Shown one piece after another: positions 11,801-25,883 of a DNA stretch of 64,000 bases (position 1 is its first letter; each line of letters opens with the position of its first letter). The notes under the pieces were generated by a model, which saw only the letters and a list, made by a program, of their open reading frames with translations, was not told the DNA's origin and searched no databases. Source of the DNA: Rhynochetos jubatus. Lineage: Eukaryota > Chordata > Aves > Eurypygiformes > Rhynochetidae. The translations under genes and the position numbers were made by a program. The stretch covers positions 23,166,700-23,230,699 of the forward strand of contig CM050657.1 in NCBI GenBank assembly GCA_027574665.1, written 5' to 3'.

Positions 11801-14800
11801 TATCAGCAGAGTTGCCAGTCTAGTCTCTGGCTAGAAACGCAGGCTGCAGACCGAGCCTGGAACACATCAGCGACCTCTGCTTGCTCTCAGCGACCGTGAC
11901 TGCCAACGAGAGCTTGCAGAGGCAAGGAAAAAGCAGCCTCATTTGCTGCCAGAGTCAGTGATAAGGAAACAGGTCCTGATTAGTTGCACATTGAAGCCTT
12001 GGCCACAGCATCCATCACACAGTCACTTACATTCCTGAGTTGACACGACCCCCAGAAGAAAAACCCTGCACCATAAGCTAAGCAAGAGGGCAAATGTACT
12101 TCAGAAGGAAGCAGAAGAACTCATAACTTATCCACAGATGCTTAAAATAAACTGATGAAGTCCCAGAATAGTAACAAGTACAAGTAGCTTCAAAAGACTT
12201 TGGAAACAGGAATTAAAATAACCTTTTCTCAAATACCAACTAGTTTCTCTGTTGTTGCAAGACCTTCTGTATACTACTAGCCTTACGAGAAAAGTCTAGC
12301 TTTGTTGATACAGTATCTTCCCAAAACAGCATTATTTATTCATATCTGATAAAATCATTACTTCTTAAACAGAGTCTGTAGAGTGAGCTTTTATAGACAG
12401 TTAAAATGGGTGTATCTTTTGGAACTGGCTTCACAGACTTGGTTTGTGTGAAAAGAAGAGAACAGCAAGAACAAAAAGAAGACAGACATACACAACACTT
12501 GCACTATCTCCATCTCTCTCTGATGTCAATTAGTTACCATCATAAAAAAATAAGAAACTTCCTTCAGATGTCAGAAGTTATCCAGTATCTGGAATAAATA
12601 CTATATATATCACAGTTTTAGCCCTGTTGCTTTAGAGAAGCTGGGTCCTGAGAGAAATGCCATGAGCCAGCCGCCATGCTAAAAGATATATTGCACAGGC
12701 TGTTTTCATAAACTATCCTCAAATCCACTGAACACATTGCTTCACGTTAGCAATCGGTAAACTTAATTAAGAAACAGAAATATTGCAAATGAATGCACTT
12801 AATTTCAAAGAAAATGTGCAGCACATGCAAACTAGCAGCACACTGAAGAAATGCTGGGCATACTTTTGCTCTATTCAGATCTCATGAGATCTGTGAGAAA
12901 AATAGCTAATGAGTCAAAGAAGGGGCAACACACAAATCCTTGCCATCTGGGTATTACAAATCACCACAGCTTCCTCTCCCCACCCTGTACACAAACGGTT
13001 CTGGAGAAAATAACCTTCACCAGGTAAGACCCCACGCCACAAGGGGGTCCTCAGTGTGGCCAGAGAGGATGGAAAGGCGGCACAGGGCATCCCGTTCACT
13101 GACAGACTCCGCTATCTAAACACAACTCCTCTAGTATTTTAGGACATTCACTTTCCTTCCAACCAAAGCAGGTGAAGAGCTTTCCCCTTTGCAGCCCGAG
13201 GGAAGGTGTTGCCTTGGGTGTCTGACCCAGGCAAAGCTCAGCCCCTGGCACAGCTCCAAGAGCTGTACAAGTACATGCAACACCGTATGCGGGGTTCATG
13301 GTGATGCCAGAGCTTAGACCACAACTTGTTTAAACATGCTTAAGAGGAAATCTTAAAAAAACCCCTCAACGACAACAAAAACAGTGACTGGCAGAAAAAA
13401 AGATGGGCTACGTATAATGTAATTGAAGGGTAAATAAAGGAAACGGTGATTTGTTTAGTCTGTTCTTTAAAGGACCCTTAAATAATGTAACATTGCTTAC
13501 AACACAGCAAGCCAAAGATAAGATTATTTTAGGTTGATTTTGGGCTGCGTATTATGTTTTGGAAACCACTGCAGGAAAGGAACAAACTGGTGTTTATTTT
13601 AGCCAAAACCCAGAATAAATTAGCAATACGAAGCTTAGAGGACAGGGATGGGCTTAAAGGAAAGTGCACCTGGAAGGACAGAGCTTCAGGAATTGCACGT
13701 GCCGGAAGCCTCAATTTACCGAGGACAGGACGAAGCGCGACGGCAGCGATTCCTGGTGAAGCGCACAGCTCCCTGGCTCTGCCCCCCTCCCTTGCACACG
13801 CAGTGGAATGGTTGGGGCTGGGCCTTCACGCAGCCATTCGGCAAGCAGGGCTTACACGTGGGTGAAGTGAAAGACCGAAGAAAGATAAAAAGCACAGATT
13901 TGAGCCGCTCTGCTTTTGGGAATGGGAGAGGGAAGAGATCTGCCTTTACACAGCTCTCTGGAGGAAGCAATGGGGCAGCACGATGGACTCGAGCATTTGC
14001 AATTGCCCACAGGGGCCACATCCTTAACCCTCAGCAACCGTGGTCTGCACATTTGGCTGTGGAATCTAAATGTGCTGTTGAGATGGTTGCCAGTCCCTTT
14101 AGGCATGTTGCAGAATGCTCGTTTATCAGTTTGTTGCTCTAATAAAATGAGGGTTATGGTATTTGCTCAATGCGTTATGGCCTGCAAAACCTTAGATGAT
14201 TAATTTTACATACCCGATTTCAATGGCACAACGATCTCTTAACCTGAAAGTGCTTCACAGCACAAATGCACTATCTGGTCCTCCACAGCGCAGCCCATCA
14301 GCAATATAAAGGTCTCAAATACCGCAGAATAAAGTCGGCTAATCCCTGGAAGTACCAGAGGCGTGGCTACTCTGTTAATTGGCAACAATCAAGTTCTATT
14401 TTCTAATGTCACATTCCTCATGTTAAAAAGCCCCTCCCAAACACACAGTGCAGCAGATGACCCTGACGGTTACCAGAAGCAGTAGGAAGGGAGAAACCCC
14501 GCAGCGGACAAAGTGCTTGATTTAGTGTCAGGGAGGCGTGTGATGGGGGGTACCTGCTAACAGTTCTTCATGGCCAGTTTATGCCTTGAAACCCCAAAAG
14601 TGATAGTCACTCCATGGAAGTGCAGATGCCCGGAGGGGACACTGTTGTTTTTGTTCCATTTGTTTTGCCTGGCAGCCTCAAATTTCCTAACTGCTGTAGA
14701 CAGGTTATTTAAACAGTGTCAGAGCCCATGAAGGGTATCAAGCCTTGTGGTAGTCCCATATTTCAGACTTTCTAGACTGTTTTCCTATGTCAAGATCTGA

Positions 14801-15528
14801 ACTGAAAGCAGTTATGATAGACTCTGTCTCAAAGCTCAGAGCAAAAGATCTACAGAAAAAAGAAAAAAAAAACCCAACCCAGCTATAGGAGAAGTTAACT
14901 CACTACTTGTTTGTTTTCCCCCTCCTTTTCCAGAGGGAAACTATCCTTCACACAGTACAAATGAGGCTCAAGCTCTTGACGTGAAGCTGGCACACAGAGC
15001 ACCAAACAAGGTTATGTAAGCCACAGAATGCAACACAAACCAGTTGTTTCCCCCAAAAGCTTCAGAGGCATGTAGTCAGACATTTAATTCGTACCTTAAA
15101 CTACAAGGTCTGGATCAGATTTGTATTTGGTTGTGCAAGCCCTGCCAACATGCATCACTCAAAAACTTGGTCTAAACCATGTATTTCCATGGAAGTTTAT
15201 TTTGTGGAATCCAAACTAATGCATATGTGTTCATCCAACACTGAAAACACTATGCTGCCCCACTGCTCCTTTGGATTTCTGAAGCATTTAACTCTGTGAA
15301 GGCTGTGCAAAGGTGGGCACAGCAGGCTAGGTCACACTCCAGCCTGACATCCACAAAGGCTCCTCTCCACCTGGACCCACACAAAGTTAAATCCCTGGTT
15401 CACCTCCCATTACCTATCAGGCCCTGCAGTAGGTTCACCTGGTCTTTCTGCTCCCTTCATCTCCTGGGTTGGTCTCCCCTCAACAAGAAAATTTCAGTGA
15501 TCAGCAGCACAGGGAGGTGGCAGCTAGG
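8851..15528. other. Intronic sequence with a GC-richer patch near 13.7-14.1 kb
   Basis: No recognised element. Around 13650-14140 the base composition rises and open frames of 164 codons (+) and 101 codons (-) overlap in opposite directions; neither protein resembles anything known to me. Confidence 0.5.
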
Positions 15529-15572
15529 GATCAGGAGACTCAGGCTGCATTGCAAATCCCAGTGCTGGGAGA
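15529..15572 (+). mobile_element. Possible short MIR fragment
   Basis: GGAGACTCAGGCTGCATTGC followed by AAATCCCAGTGCTGGGA resembles the MIR segment GGAGTCAGACTGCCTGGGTT with AAATCCCAGCTCTGCCA. The match is only about 40 bp and no neighbouring MIR blocks are visible, so chance similarity remains possible. Confidence 0.3.
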
Positions 15573-18500
15573 CAACAGGGCAAACTCTAAACCCTGGGCT
15601 CTGACACCCTTTTTGCTCCCAATCACTTCAGCCTGGCATGACTGGGGGGTAGACCAGGTCTCCCAGGAGTTCCTCACCTCATGGGACACTGGCACGGATG
15701 CATCTTCTAGACAGAGCAGCAATGCAGCTTTTAAAAAGCTGGAAAGAATTCATATAGTCAACATCTGGCAGCAGTTGCCAAAATAAACACAGCATAGAAA
15801 TATTTGTAAAATGGCTGAGGAACAATATATGGATAATGTGGCATTATACTATAAACAGACCAGCATATTAATCAAGGAACAATAAAGCTTTTAATTATAT
15901 TTTAAAGAGTCTCACTTAAAACCAATGTAAAACATCACTCGTGCAGAATGGCTGGCCTATTTCCCATTGACTGTCTATTCCAGTTCTCTGGCTGTAAAAT
16001 CAAGAAAACAAGTCTTGGGGGCATAATGAGGAGAAACAGATGAAAGCCTAAGGAGCTCCAGTACAGCTGTTATGGATACCATGCAAGTAGGTGGGCTAGA
16101 GAAGACTATCCAAGTAACACAAAATTGTGTTTGTTTGGAAGGAAATACCACATATATCAGGAGAGGACTTTGAAAACTGGCCGTCCGGCACACAAGCACA
16201 GATTTACTAGGGAAGTCAAACGCACCTAGGCTCGCTCTCACCTTTAAAACTTGCCAATAACATCCTACCTTCTGTGATGGACTTAGGGCTACACGGCTCT
16301 TTCCTGGCACACCAAACCTTTTGTAGCACTTCCACGCTGCCTACCCGCAGACACGAGGCCACGGTCACCCACTCGCTAGACACTGTGGGAGTTGGGCTGC
16401 CAAAACACTCCTTAAGGGAAAGGCTGTGACCCAGCTAAGCAGCACCAGGCCAGGTATTTTGCACTGAGTAGCTGGAATGTACATGAATCAAAGAACCTTT
16501 CAGATATAACAGAGCTTAGACCGACAACATTTGCTGTTACGTGGTGCCGAGAAGAGAGACTGTCATTGTTTACTGTCAGGTACACTACATATACATGGCC
16601 CGCTGCAGCACTCAGCTCAGTCTTAGCTTCCACCAGGAGAACTGTTAGATTGATGGGAAGGCCTGATGATCAAGGTACACCTCCACTGAAATCCATTGCG
16701 ATGAACGAACGTGCCACAGGCGCGTAGTGCTTGCAAAGATTGAAAGCGGACTAGCCAGGGCTCAGTCAAAGCCCGTTGAAAAGCCAAGCAAAACACAACT
16801 GATTGAATGGCAGTGGCCACAAGCACTCAGACAAGCTTTTCTCCCTTAAAAAAAGAACACTTTGTGTTCAAGATGACCTTTCATCTCAAAACTCAGGATA
16901 GCTATAGTTATAAAACATCAGCAGAGTCGAAGCTGTAAGAGCACATTTCAAAGCTACCAAAATGAAGTGCTCTGTGTGAGCAACACAGACTCCTTCCCCG
17001 GGTTCTCCATGCCCTAGCAAGGGCCTCCAGCATCTCTCCCACCAAAGCCCTAAATACTATGCCTCACTGCACACAGGTGAGAAGCAGGATTGCTTTTTGG
17101 AGTAAGTGCAAATTCTTAAGCTCCCCCCCAACCCTTAGCAGGGAGAGGGAGGACAGTGAGCTCACCTCCACGGCATAGTCCCACAGCACTGGAGCCAGGT
17201 GAACAGAGCAGGGTGGCAGCAGCAGAACATCCCATCGCCAAAAAGACAGGAACAAGGGCTCTGAGGTCAAACCAGGAAAACCAAACAACTCCACAACAGC
17301 CCCAGAAGCAAGTCCAGCTAACACAGCTCCAACAGCCACTGAAGGCCCAGGCTGGAGCTTAGATGGGGCTTGTGGGCCCACAGCTGGAAAGCATGTGAGT
17401 GGGGGCCCAGGTGGGGCTGCTCAAGGCAATGCAGGGCTGATGGGGCCACCTAGGCCTCTGCAGCACTGCCTTTAATGAGAGAAGCTAAAAAAGCAAAAAT
17501 CAGGTTCTGTGTTTTAAGCACTCAAAAGCGTAAGATGTGAGTATTTCACAGCATTGGTTTGTCATCACAGACTTCATGTGAGGTGACCGCGGCCGTGCAC
17601 GGGCTCATGGACAGCCCAGGGTCACTCAGGAGTTTCTGGTAGCACCAAGGGATAAAAGATCACTCCATCTGAACATCAGAAGTAAGTGGAACATTTGTAA
17701 AAAATGGAAAAGGGGATGATTAAGTAGATTCTAGCAACCAAAGAGTGTAAGGGTAGAGTGTGAGATAAACAAAAGTCCACCCCAGGCACGGCAAAAGTTA
17801 CAAAAGCCGACAGTAAAAATGTTCTGCAGCTGTATGTATAAAAACATAACAGTAAAGTAGAAGAGGAGCTGCTATACTGTTCAGTATACTGCTATACAGA
17901 CCCTCAGCTGCACGATTATGTCAGTGAATGCGTGTAACTGGAAAGAGAGACTGAAATATCTTAGTAGGTAACATCTACAGGAGTGGCCCAACATCACATG
18001 TTCTGCCTGCAGAAGCATTAGAAGACAGTGATTCACCCGAAATAGTAATCCATGGGAATGTCTCTGACAGAAAGCCAAACCAGTACACAGCCTCAGGTCT
18101 AACTGTGATTGTATGGAAGTCTATAGCAAACTCTGGCTGAGAGCAGAAAGTGTCTATAGTGGAATAAGGGTAGAAAACCATGTGAATGAGTTGCTTTAAT
18201 AAGTTTTGAAGAAGGCCAGATCACTAGAGACAGACCATATAGCTAAAAGCCTCTCTAGTACAAACCATGCCAGCAACGGTCTAAAGCTATTTTCTGCAAA
18301 GAGGGGAAAGGTCAATCAAATTTCCAGCACTGAACAATAAGTTCTTCAGGTTGAAGTAAGCAGCAGAGATTCTCTTCTTTTCATTCAGGCCTTAACTGCA
18401 GTCATGAATCCCTCAAAGAAAAGGTTAAATGGTAATTTATATTTTGAAAGATACAGACAGAAGGAATTTACAGTCTCATGAGTAACAGGGTATTTGAACT

Positions 18501-21461
18501 ACACGTCAGCACTATTGTAAATAACCTAAGTTACATGCAGAAGCTCTCACAAGGATGGGGGTCCTAGCTTCTGCACAGTGCTCCCAGAGGTACCCAACGC
18601 AGGTGGTGTAACCACCCTCCCATCACACCATGTGCAGATTAACTTGCTTTGGGGCATATTTATTTTTTCCGGTTCGACCTAACCCAGGAGCCGCACGCTG
18701 CAAAAATATACAGGGAGTTATGGGCTGACTCTGGAATCGAAGTTGCTCTGTAAATTACCAATGCTGGACTTTCTAACACAATGAAGTAATAAAATATTTG
18801 TTGCCCAGGTAAAATGCGGCAGAAGTACACTCTAATGCTGGGACAGAAGATAAGCTCTATGGGGAGAAGCTGAATTCATTTTATTGTATTGCACAGAAGA
18901 CTACACAAGGGATACTATTATACAAAAGAATTACTCCTTATCTAATTTCTGCACACCCAGAGGATTGTGTCCGGTGCCTGCAGACAATACGTCTGGGTAT
19001 AATATCAGCACGCTATCCAAGAAGCACACCTTAAAGCATGCTGAAATAGAGTACATTTTCACTAGGGCCATAATTCCACTAGAGAATCTACTTTTATGGA
19101 AAAAATTAATTTTTCACTCTCATAGCGATGTTTAAGTATTGCAATGGGTTTTATGAGAGTTTCCTCAACAGTAAAAATACAACTTCAACTATGACAGAGC
19201 AATAAATATGACACTTGACACTTATAAATATGATGGCAAGTGAAGCGGGGAGGACCCCTGGGTTTAGTTTCTTTAAGAGGGGTTGATACACTGCAGCTCA
19301 TTCTTTGGGGCTGACATATCTGTCAATGCTGCTTTCCCCTTTGGCTATTTTCTTTTTCTTTTTCTTTCATAGCCTTCTTGTTGCTAATTCTCTTCTTGGT
19401 GGCGTTGGGTGTTTAGAGAGGAGAGAAGAAAAGTGAAGGGCAGGATGATTCCAGTTATTGCATCTGGCACTCCAGTGACAGTTTGGAAACTCCTTTTAAT
19501 TAAACAAGTGTTACTTCTTAGGGTAGTGTAAGTGTGTAACATGCAGCTGGGAAGACATTCGTTCAGCTGATAAGCACATGCTGAAGATGAGCAAAAGGAG
19601 GAGATTAAATGGGATCTCATATGAATACAAACACACAGAATGGCTCTGTGTGTGTGACTACACGTCTGTCAGCACACGTGCACACAACAAAAGGCCTGCT
19701 ACAGCCAGAGCTAGGGCTGGAGCTGCCCCTTAATGAGAAGCTATGAAATGCACTCCTCAGAATGCCACTGGATTAGAAAAGATGTGATTTGGAAGGATAA
19801 CCTGATTTCTGGTGTGACATCACCAGATACCACCTCACACTGGGTAGCAGACTGAATACAGGACTTGCCTTAGAGTTACCAGTGCCTGAGTCTGACTCCT
19901 TCCTGGGAACAAAGAAACTGTCCCCCTCTACCCATCCGTCACCTCACCCACTTCAGTGGCAGGAGAGCCAGTCCCTTGCACACAGAAGCTCCCCAGAGGC
20001 AGGGAGACTTACAGGCAGGCGTTGGGGAAATGATCTGTGATGCTCTCGTGGCAACAGAAGGGAACCCTATGAAAATCTGGTATGATGCAAAAGAGAGCTA
20101 AGAAGGAACAAAGCTTGTTCTGATCTGCTCTAGATCCAACAAATCAGGTATAACTGAGCATATGAATAGCCCTAACTGTAAAGGAGGGAGATCTAACTAT
20201 TTCCTTTAGCTTCTCCCTGGGTTAAAGCCTTTGGAAGGCAAATGCCCATGCGTAGAGCTTGCTCTCCCCGCGAGCCACACGCTGGGCACACACGCTGCAC
20301 AGTGACAGGATTATCCCCACGTGCTCTCTCAACACTAATGGGATGTTCTTTCTCTTCTCATCTTTAAATGCTATCATATAAAGAAAATGACCCCAAGTAC
20401 GGTTCCTGTTAGCAGGCCTAGGTCCAGAGGAGTTTGGAGCTCCCGCCCCACTCAGTCACTTCTCCCCGTGCGGTTGGCCTCAGCAAGTTTTGCCGCAGTT
20501 GGGGCCAGAGGGAGCTGAAGTGGAGGAGCTGGCACTGAAGGCGGCGGTGAGGGATTTCCTTGGTTGGTTACACACTGCCAGGCTGTGGAAAATGGAATTT
20601 CTCAAAGCGAGAGAGAGGATGGTGTCTGGACGATGTTGGAAAGATATTTCTGATTGGCACTGAAGGCTTGCAAATGATCAGTAGAGAATTAGGCTGAAAT
20701 AGAGTTACCGTGATCAAATACGGTGCTGCGTGTGATGAGGCTGCAGCACTTCCAGGAAAGAGTGCCTCGTGAAAGTGGGCATCAGCCAACCCAAGGAGCA
20801 CGAGCCCGGGCACAACCGGGGAAGAGGCAATGCTCGCTGCCGCGGGGCTGCGGCACAGGGAAACCAGGAGCTCAGGAAGGATGCCGAAGGGGGCTGACAG
20901 AATCAGGAGCGGAGCTTTTGGGGACACATGGCTGTGTGAACCACCGTAGCTGCATGAGTGCTGTTAAGGGGAGACCGGTGACTTTATTCCCACCCTCAGC
21001 CCTCACTGAATACAGTCTTTTCTGCCTATAAACAAACACCAATATCTGAGTCCTAAGGCACTGACAGTTTCTGAGATAGTGGCAGAAAATTAGTATTTTA
21101 CTTTTATACCCATATGCAATACCAAAACTGAGCAAAATTTTGGGTTTACATTTCGTAGCCAGAGAAAGAGCCTTTCCCTTGGAAAGGTTCAGCGACTCCC
21201 TGTCTGCTGTCCTGTCTGCTTCCCTCAGATCCAACCAGGAGGGTCTTCCTGACCTGCCCCAGAACCCGGGCTCTCCTCTCACATCCCACAGAGAAAAACT
21301 AGATTTGAGGCTTCTGAAATCTTAAGACATAGTCATATGGCAGAAGTGGCCAAGAATTATAGAAAAACAAGGTATTTCGAATACTGCATGGATTCTTGGT
21401 ATCTAGAAATTGTGAAAAGGGATCACTGTACTGAGTTTCCTGTGAGAAAAACCTAGAATTA
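15573..21461. other. Intronic sequence, no clear element
   Basis: Around 17140-17470 the sequence is rich in CAG, CCA and GGGGC words and may be an old, unclassified repeat. The rest is unique-looking. GC-richer patches with overlapping open frames occur near 20720-20930. Confidence 0.45.
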
Positions 21462-21505
21462 AATAATAATAATGATAGTAGTAGCAGTAGCAGTAGTAGT
21501 AATAT
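21462..21505 (+). repeat. Impure trinucleotide repeat (AAT/GTA/GCA)
   Basis: AATAATAATAAT grades into GATAGTAGTAGCAGTAGC and AGTAGTAGTAAT. A triplet register is kept over about 44 bp while the unit drifts between AAT, AGT and AGC. Confidence 0.8.
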
Positions 21506-21689
21506 TATAAACTCTCAGGCTGAGATACTGACCTCTAAGAAAGGTTGAAGAGATGAGAGAGCTGAGAAAATGAAAACTATGCTGGTATTTATTCACATGG
21601 CACAAACAATCTAGTTTGAGGAAATAATTGAAGTTCAAACATTTCTTGTAAGCCATTACACTGTGTTACACTGAGGCTGTTCACGTGTT

Positions 21690-24600
21690 GTCTTCTTTTA
21701 AAATAGAATCGTATTTTTTTTTAATTTCAGTAAGTCTGAATGTTTCATTTCTCAGTCAGAATTGTTAATCAGGAAGATGTGATACAATCTGCTAAATCTC
21801 AAGAGTGCTAAGATATGAAGGGCCTTTAGCAGTGAAACAGGTAATTAAGTTTGTTATGATTTTCTATATATTCTGCAGCAGAAAATCTGATTGTTGTTTT
21901 GGCAAAGGGCCATGTCTGTTCATCTTCAAAGATGACCTGTTTTAAATTTTAAAATAAATATTATTTAAAGTTGGAAATAATTTTATTTTAATAGAGCACA
22001 ATACCAACATATGTTCTTCGTTATATACAGCAATTAATTTTTTTGCTAACATAGTACTGTATTGAAAACTTGTATGACTTATATTTATACACGACTAATA
22101 CATATGCGAAAGATGAAAATACTAAAGGCATGTACTTAGCTGATGTAAACTAAGATGACAGATCCTGTGGAGCTACATTAACATCTTGGCATATTAATGG
22201 TCTGGAATTTTTTGACTGACTGTAGTAAAGGGAAGATTTGGGTTTGAAAAAGAAGAGAACTTAGCAAAATTTTTTCTCATTCTTAGTATTTCTCACCAAT
22301 TTCCATAAGAAGTTATTAGAAACAATGTCCATGGGAGTTGTCCACGGGATTCTCACTAGTTGACAGGTGAAGGGGAATGTTGCTTTGGAAGGATCATGGG
22401 GTTAGGAGCTCCACATTTATCTGGTGCTGGAGAGAACACAAAGCCTCTGTACTGCTGTCTGGGGACCATTGCATGCTGAATTACAACCATCCTCTGGATT
22501 TAAAAGATGCTTTAGGTGTTTAATACCTCCAGCTACCCCAAGGAGCTAATCTGAAACTCTTATTAGTCAGCTCAAATGTGATTTATTTAATTAATAGGAT
22601 ATATACACCCCCACCCCCAAGTCTTAAAGCCTTGATAGATTCACACAGTATTCAAAACATAACAGTTCTCAATGCCATTACCCACACATGCTCACACATC
22701 TGGTTCTAGCCAGCAGATCAAATCATTTTCTCCCTCAAGAAGCTGTCGGAACGAAGTCCCCAAGAAAGCCGTAACCACATGTATCCCTCCACTTCCTGAG
22801 ATTCACCCGTAACATTATTTTACAAGCTATTAGATTAAACAGGAAAAAAGATGACTGCAGCCATGTAGCTGGTTTACTGCACATACTCCTGGTTTACCAG
22901 CTAAATAATATTAAAAATATCTGATTGATTCTCATGTAGAGGCTTTGTTAATTTATATGCACAGTCTGGATTTCTGGGAAACGAATCCTGTTGTTCATTT
23001 TGAAACGATACTTCTGAACAGTTAAATTATTCAAGCCTTCAACACTAATAAATACCTTAAAAATAAGTCAAACAATATCACTCTTGGTGCACTGTATCTG
23101 TAGTCATTTACTTTCATCATGTTTGTATATTTTTTCCTAAAAAAGTATTTTCTAAAAAGTATTCCATTAAAATAAGTGATCAAATTGTGTTTATGTACCG
23201 CCTATAACAACTAGTTTTCCTTAGCACTAAGACGTGTGCACTACCTTAGCCTAATAAAGAATGTAAAAGACTACTACTAATACGGTACTTTCAAGAAAAA
23301 GGTGTGAGCTTCCCACGGATTCATCAATTATTACATTACCACATACTGCCTGAGAGTTTAGCAGTCATGCATTTGATGATGGGCATTTTAAGGCATTAAT
23401 GCCGGGCAATTTTCTCTAAATTCTTTTCAGGGCAAATCTGCTTAAGCTCGTAATATCTTAACACCTTCCAAGAACAAAAGCCTTACCTTCTAAGGCAGCA
23501 GTGTTAATGTAGTCTATGTGTAGCAAATTTACCATAACCGTGAATTGTACGAGACCCCAGGAGAAAACAGATTACACATCTGCTTATTTTGCGAACGCAA
23601 GGTAGAGAGACAGGCTGTTGCAGGAGGTTATGAGCTTACTCTGCCATGCTCCACACCAACTCAAACATACGCTGCCGGGGCTTAATACGGCTGTGGCTGC
23701 AAGCTAGTAAGCCTTGCCGAGGGCTAACATCAACCAACTGAGGATCACCAACGCCGCGCTAACGCGGCTACGCGGGAGCAGAGCGCAGGGAGAGGGAGCT
23801 CCCGCCTGCGTGCCAAGGGCATGCGTGCCGCCGTGCTCTGGATCTCTCATCTTGCAAACGACTGCTCCCAGCGCCTGCCCCTTGCCCCCGCCAATGCTCT
23901 GCTGGCAGCGCTGCCCCAGGAGCTGCCGTGCAACATCCGCACCGAGACAAGCCTTGCAGCTCAGAGAAGGGCCCGTGCGCATGGCCTGTTCCTGCAAGTG
24001 AGAGACTTCGGTCCCAAAGAAGAGATCAGCAAGGGAGAGCCTTCCGTCTCCGAAAGTAGTTTATGACCACATCCCACATCTCAGAAATCAGCGAGAGATG
24101 GGCGAGGCGTGTGTAAAAAGGAAAGAGCAGAGAACCTCAACGCTCGCTAGGGAAGAGTTTGTGTTTTGGCTATTTCCTTTCTGAGCCTGTTAGCGTTTAC
24201 CCAGTTTCAAACAGCTGTGAGCACTATGGGAAGGGGATCACTGCACACATTTAACGTTAAGGCTCTTTCAGGGAGATGTAGCAAACACAGAAAAGCAATC
24301 TCCTCCAAAATCAACGCACGTATCTGCAAAACAAGGAGGAAGAACCCTTAAGTAAAGGCACACCTGTGGCAGTGTTCAAGTCATCTTTGTAGCAGGAGGG
24401 AACAAATAAAGAAGAATTCCTTTTTTATAAGTCTGCTGCTTTTTAAAAGTTCCAGTATTAAGGTATTGTGTATAATGCAAGTCTGCCTGAAAAGAATGCA
24501 TACAGAAGGGATTGTGTTTGATTCTATAAAATAAAAGTAGTGATGGATTACATTGCACTCACCAATATCAGCGCAATGTAAAGGATTTGAAATCAATGAT

Positions 24601-25300
24601 TTGCTCTTTAAAAAGATGCAGAGAGTTCGTACATGGTTAGCCAGAAGTATTGCACTTTACATAAATGCTTTACAAATGGTGACACAGTAATTACAGCACC
24701 GGGAAACGGCTACTATCTATCCGCTCTGCATTTTGCAGACTAAATAGAAATTTCATGCATATTGAATACACTTGTGTTAGCTCAATTCATTTTTTTCAAT
24801 ATCATTTCATAAGGTAAGAATAATATAAATTCTAAATTGCTATTCAAATGTTACATCTATTTCATCATGAGTTACATTTTTAATAAAACGCAACTTTACT
24901 TGAAGCATACATAATGTTTGCATAATCTCTGGAAGCAAATTGTCACTCTAGGAATTTATAATTTGCTTATTTCTTGCAAAACCTTCTTTTGATGTATTCT
25001 GCAGATTGATGGGGTTTCAGCGTATTTATGCAGATATAAAAATATTTTCTGTGGTTGCGTATTTGCTCCTTTGAGTAGACTTCTTTATAGTTTGCAATAT
25101 ATTTTCACATAGTTTGAAAAAATAAGTTTATGATTTATCTGCAGTTCAAGAAATTAATTTCAAATCTTCTTTGGTACCACACACTTCCAATTTTTGTTGT
25201 GACACAGATTATGCAAATTTGCTTGACAAAGAGTACGCATCCTGATTTTAAAGCAGGAAGTTCAGCTGACAGTACCTAGGCTTCTGCATTAAATCAAAAG
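21690..25300. other. AT-rich intronic block with conserved-looking texture
   Basis: Long stretches of low-repeat AT-rich sequence with homeodomain-like TAATTA words occur here. An octamer ATGCAAAT at 25211-25218 sits in a GCAAATTTGC palindrome (25213-25222). A CpG-richer interval interrupts at about 23690-23960. Conservation is a guess from texture, not measured. Confidence 0.3.
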
Positions 25301-25856
25301 GAGGGTGTTTTTTTTAGTCTCACGGATGGACATTGATTACTTGGGATTTTTTTGGATTAATGGGGAGACTCCCACCGGGCATTTCCTGGTGATGCATTCG
25401 GGTATGATACTGAACCACTGTTCTGTCCCCATTAGTGTCATGCATCTTTTTCGTTTGCTGACAAGCTGTCAAGGATCTGTTGAGATGTCACAGAACCTTG
25501 GAATATGATTAAAGTGGTTTTTCTTTGATTAAGCTCTTTCCAGTTCATGATATCCATGTGGAGTTTATGTCAAGTGAGTCAAAGCCTTAAAACAGTCTGG
25601 CGACAGTCAGTACTTTGCTACTCGCCTGGGTAGGACTGCATACCCAACAGATGCACCAGGCACAGGAGAGAGTCACGCTCTGACGCTATTTTCAGAGGAA
25701 TCTCATATGCTGCTCGCCAGGTGCAGGGATCCCCTCTAAGAACTAAAGGACCTGAGCAGGAAACACTCTGCCATTTGGAAATGCCACAGTCCCAAGCCCA
25801 CAGGATCAGGAGGCTACAGCGAACACCACACACCCACGAGAGTTTCGGGGTTGGGG

Positions 25857-25883
25857 GTGTGTGTTTGTGAGAGAGAGAGAGTG
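25857..25883 (+). repeat. GT/GA simple repeat
   Basis: GTGTGTGTTTGTGAG passes into GAGAGAGAGAGTG, a short compound dinucleotide repeat. Confidence 0.75.

Noticed and set aside
13648-14142. 164-codon plus-strand frame overlapping a 101-codon minus-strand frame.
   Set aside because: Two opposed frames in a GC-richer patch with no recognisable protein similarity fit base composition better than a gene.
20568-21282. 119- and 136-codon minus-strand frames.
   Set aside because: They overlap in different frames, lack recognisable domains, and have no convincing splice sites at their ends that would make them GPC5 exons.
24640-24700. GCACTTTACATAAATGCTTTACAAA resembling antisense MIR.
   Set aside because: The match is short and AT-rich, and the expected flanking MIR blocks are missing.
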